A DNA stretch of 13,194 bases. It comes from Candidatus Hydrogenedentota bacterium (GTDB taxonomy: Bacteria; Hydrogenedentota; Hydrogenedentia; Hydrogenedentiales; CAITNO01). Below are positions 13,085 through 13,194 of the stretch, piece by piece. The position numbers and the translations under genes were made by a program. Positions within the stretch are counted from its first letter, which is position 1; every line of letters begins with the position of its first letter. The notes under the pieces were generated by a model, which was not told where the DNA came from, did not search any database, and saw only the letters and a program-made list of their open reading frames with translations. The stretch spans positions 1-13,194 of the forward strand of contig CAIXUF010001467.1 of NCBI GenBank assembly GCA_903922535.1, read 5' to 3'.

Positions 13085-13194
13085 ATGTTCTTCAAACGCC
13101 ATAAGATCATGACGGTCGTCTGCCTCATGCTCCTCGCGTTGCTGGTCTTCCTGGGTTACCGGATGAAGGGGCCGTACCGGTCCTATTGCCTCGA
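13085..13194 (+). CDS. Start of a membrane-anchored or secreted protein (truncated by window end)
   Basis: Thirty-six codons are visible from ATG 13085. The sequence has a basic start (MFFKRHK), a hydrophobic helix (about residues 8-24, TVVCLMLLALLVFLGY) and then RMKGPYRSYCL. This is an uncleaved signal-anchor or an N-terminal membrane helix. The next residues, outside the window, would decide the family, so no function is given. It diverges from the RM gene, with 244 bases between start codons. Confidence 0.6.
   Translation, partial: MFFKRHKIMTVVCLMLLALLVFLGYRMKGPYRSYCL

Noticed and set aside
12841..13128. In-frame upstream extension of the RM gene by 96 codons
   Set aside because: It would cross the candidate promoter and overlap the opposite-strand start at 13085. 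ATG 12840 has a GAGGA ribosome binding site, and the recognisable protein begins there.
1..13194. CRISPR array, tRNA, rRNA or integrase
   Set aside because: No regularly spaced short repeats, cloverleaf, rRNA-like sequence or recombinase motifs were found in reading both strands.

Overview
The window is GC-rich bacterial DNA with short intergenic gaps, Shine-Dalgarno sequences ahead of most starts, and several exported proteins. These are a large Ig-repeat surface protein with a PEP-CTERM-like sorting tail, a PASTA-repeat lipoprotein, a membrane-anchored SGNH hydrolase and a secreted GH51 arabinofuranosidase. The mix suggests a free-living polysaccharide degrader of the Planctomycetota / Hydrogenedentota / Lentisphaerota type. 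That assignment is an inference from gene content, because there is no rRNA or other marker gene here.

Left half (1-8299), cell-surface and carbohydrate functions. Bases 2-2263 (+) are the C-terminal part of a repeat-rich surface protein, followed by a terminator-like hairpin. After a 404-base gap holding a candidate promoter and a leader hairpin comes a 612-aa lipoprotein (2668-4506, +) with five exact 68-residue PASTA repeats. It converges on an SGNH/GDSL hydrolase (4541-6073, -). A 288-base divergent control region follows, with a perfect inverted repeat and a TATAAT promoter, and leads into the GH51 alpha-L-arabinofuranosidase (6362-8299, +). That gene ends in an 8-bp palindrome placed over its stop codon.

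Right half (8374-12840), a leftward block of defence and stability genes. A helicase-less single-chain restriction-modification enzyme (9685-12840, -; PD-(D/E)XK nuclease, N6-adenine methyltransferase and type ISP-like specificity region) is followed by a 102-base palindromic repeat element. Next is a two-gene operon with a 4-base overlap: a MerR-like HTH-DUF433 protein (8766-9413) and a PIN-like DUF5615 protein (8374-8769), a likely toxin-antitoxin pair. Both promoters of this block carry perfect palindromes at positions suited to operators. At the right edge a new membrane or secreted protein begins (13085, +) and runs out of the window.

There is no operon tying the left and right halves together. 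The simplest reading is a chromosomal region of secreted glycan-related genes into which a restriction-modification plus toxin-antitoxin block has been placed. No entirely new system is evident. The points most worth following up are the compact RM enzyme with its promoter palindrome, the long HTH-DUF433 antitoxin with a palindrome on its start codon, the 102-base repeat element, and the PASTA lipoprotein whose lipobox is itself part of a decayed repeat.
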